Assembly: GCA_019745555.1 (NCBI GenBank)
Contig: JAIESX010000020.1
Span: forward strand, 82,422 to 146,421
Origin: Burkholderiaceae bacterium
GTDB taxonomy: Bacteria > Pseudomonadota > Gammaproteobacteria > Burkholderiales > Burkholderiaceae_C
Reading direction: 5' to 3'
Length of the DNA: 64,000 bases
The number at the start of each line of letters is the position of its first letter. Position 1 is the first letter of the stretch. Under the pieces are notes generated by a model that was not told the DNA's origin, did not search any database, and saw nothing but the letters and a program-made list of their open reading frames with translations. Position numbers and translations under genes: made by a program. Positions 63,716 to 64,000 of this stretch are shown one piece after another.

Positions 63716-64000
63716 TCACACGCCCCAGACGATTTCCTTGTTCGCGGCTTGGCAGCGGCGCAGCATCTCGACGAAGGGCGTGGCGCGCTGGCGCAGGGAC
63801 ACGCCTTCAATTTCGGGTAGATCTTCGCCTTTCTCGGCGGCCTCGGCTTCGGCCGCCCGGCGCTCGGCCTCCTCCTGCGTGATGGCGGCTTCCAGCGCGG
63901 CGATGGCAGCAGGCATCTCGGCGACCTGCAGGATGCCGCGATGGTCCTCGCTGTACTTGCCGACGATCTGCAGCACGCGCCGGCCGTTGGGCTCGAGCAT
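63716..64000 (-). CDS. DUF1840 domain protein (partial, 5' end outside window)
   Basis: The last 94 codons on the minus strand end at TGA 63716-63718. They read MLEPNGRRVLQIVGKY, PAAIAALEAAI, an acidic linker (EAERRAAEAEAAEKGEDLPE) and SLRQRATPFVEMLRRC, as in DUF1840 proteins of betaproteobacteria. Members usually start about 14 residues earlier, so the true start is beyond 64000. Function unknown. Confidence 0.85.
   Translation of the reverse strand: MLEPNGRRVLQIVGKYSEDHRGILQVAEMPAAIAALEAAITQEEAERRAAEAEAAEKGEDLPEIEGVSLRQRATPFVEMLRRCQAANKEIVWGV

Overview
The window is a GC-rich chromosomal segment from a betaproteobacterium, most likely Burkholderiales and probably Comamonadaceae. This rests on ribosomal protein order and sequence, a fused isobutyryl-CoA mutase, several branched-chain-type (liv) ABC systems, Bug-family binding proteins, and DUF6352- and DUF1840-type proteins. 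It reads as housekeeping chromosome with metabolic modules. I see no prophage, insertion sequence or CRISPR array. There is one mobile unit, a single integron-type gene cassette.

Layout. 1-6223: end of the spc operon (rplR', rpsE, rpmD, rplO, secY, infA, rpmJ) and the alpha operon (rpsM, rpsK, rpsD, rpoA, rplQ), followed by an initiator tRNA gene and its terminator. 6303-14783: a solitary amino-acid-type binding protein, an M20 amidohydrolase, coaX, a persulfide dioxygenase-rhodanese fusion, and a TRAP transporter (dctPQM) whose large permease carries an acidic repeat insertion. 14812-18140: icmF behind a 24-bp perfect palindrome of the LiuR type. 18156-29115: a DUF6352 protein, a GMC oxidoreductase, a phosphoesterase-pseudokinase pair, an HD-GYP protein, srkA, a ModA-like protein without signal peptide behind a small upstream ORF, a lipoprotein hydrolase, a small methyltransferase and a cytochrome c. 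29205-33920: liv operon 1 (livGF, binding protein, livHM; minus strand). 34053-38618: a phosphite uptake and oxidation operon (ptxABCD) with a divergent LysR gene. 38747-40014: a diguanylate cyclase and a small acetyltransferase.

40015-40963 is a decayed, less GC-rich gap holding the 366-bp gene cassette with its attC site. It is followed by htpG and an rRNA pseudouridine synthase. 43967-51967 is the most distinctive region. It has three quinoprotein-type sugar dehydrogenases, each paired with a c-type cytochrome gene, and a TonB-dependent receptor that closely resembles PqqU (YncD), the outer-membrane PQQ importer. In all three pairs a terminator-like hairpin with a T-tract lies just between the dehydrogenase and cytochrome genes. 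No PQQ biosynthesis gene is present here, so the locus looks like a periplasmic sugar-oxidation module that may run on scavenged PQQ.

51968-63598 is a second liv system (plus strand) with a divergent Crp/Fnr regulator, two acyl-CoA ligase family genes bracketing the transporter, and two Bug-type binding proteins. It looks like uptake plus CoA activation of an unidentified carboxylate. The window ends in a partial DUF1840 gene.
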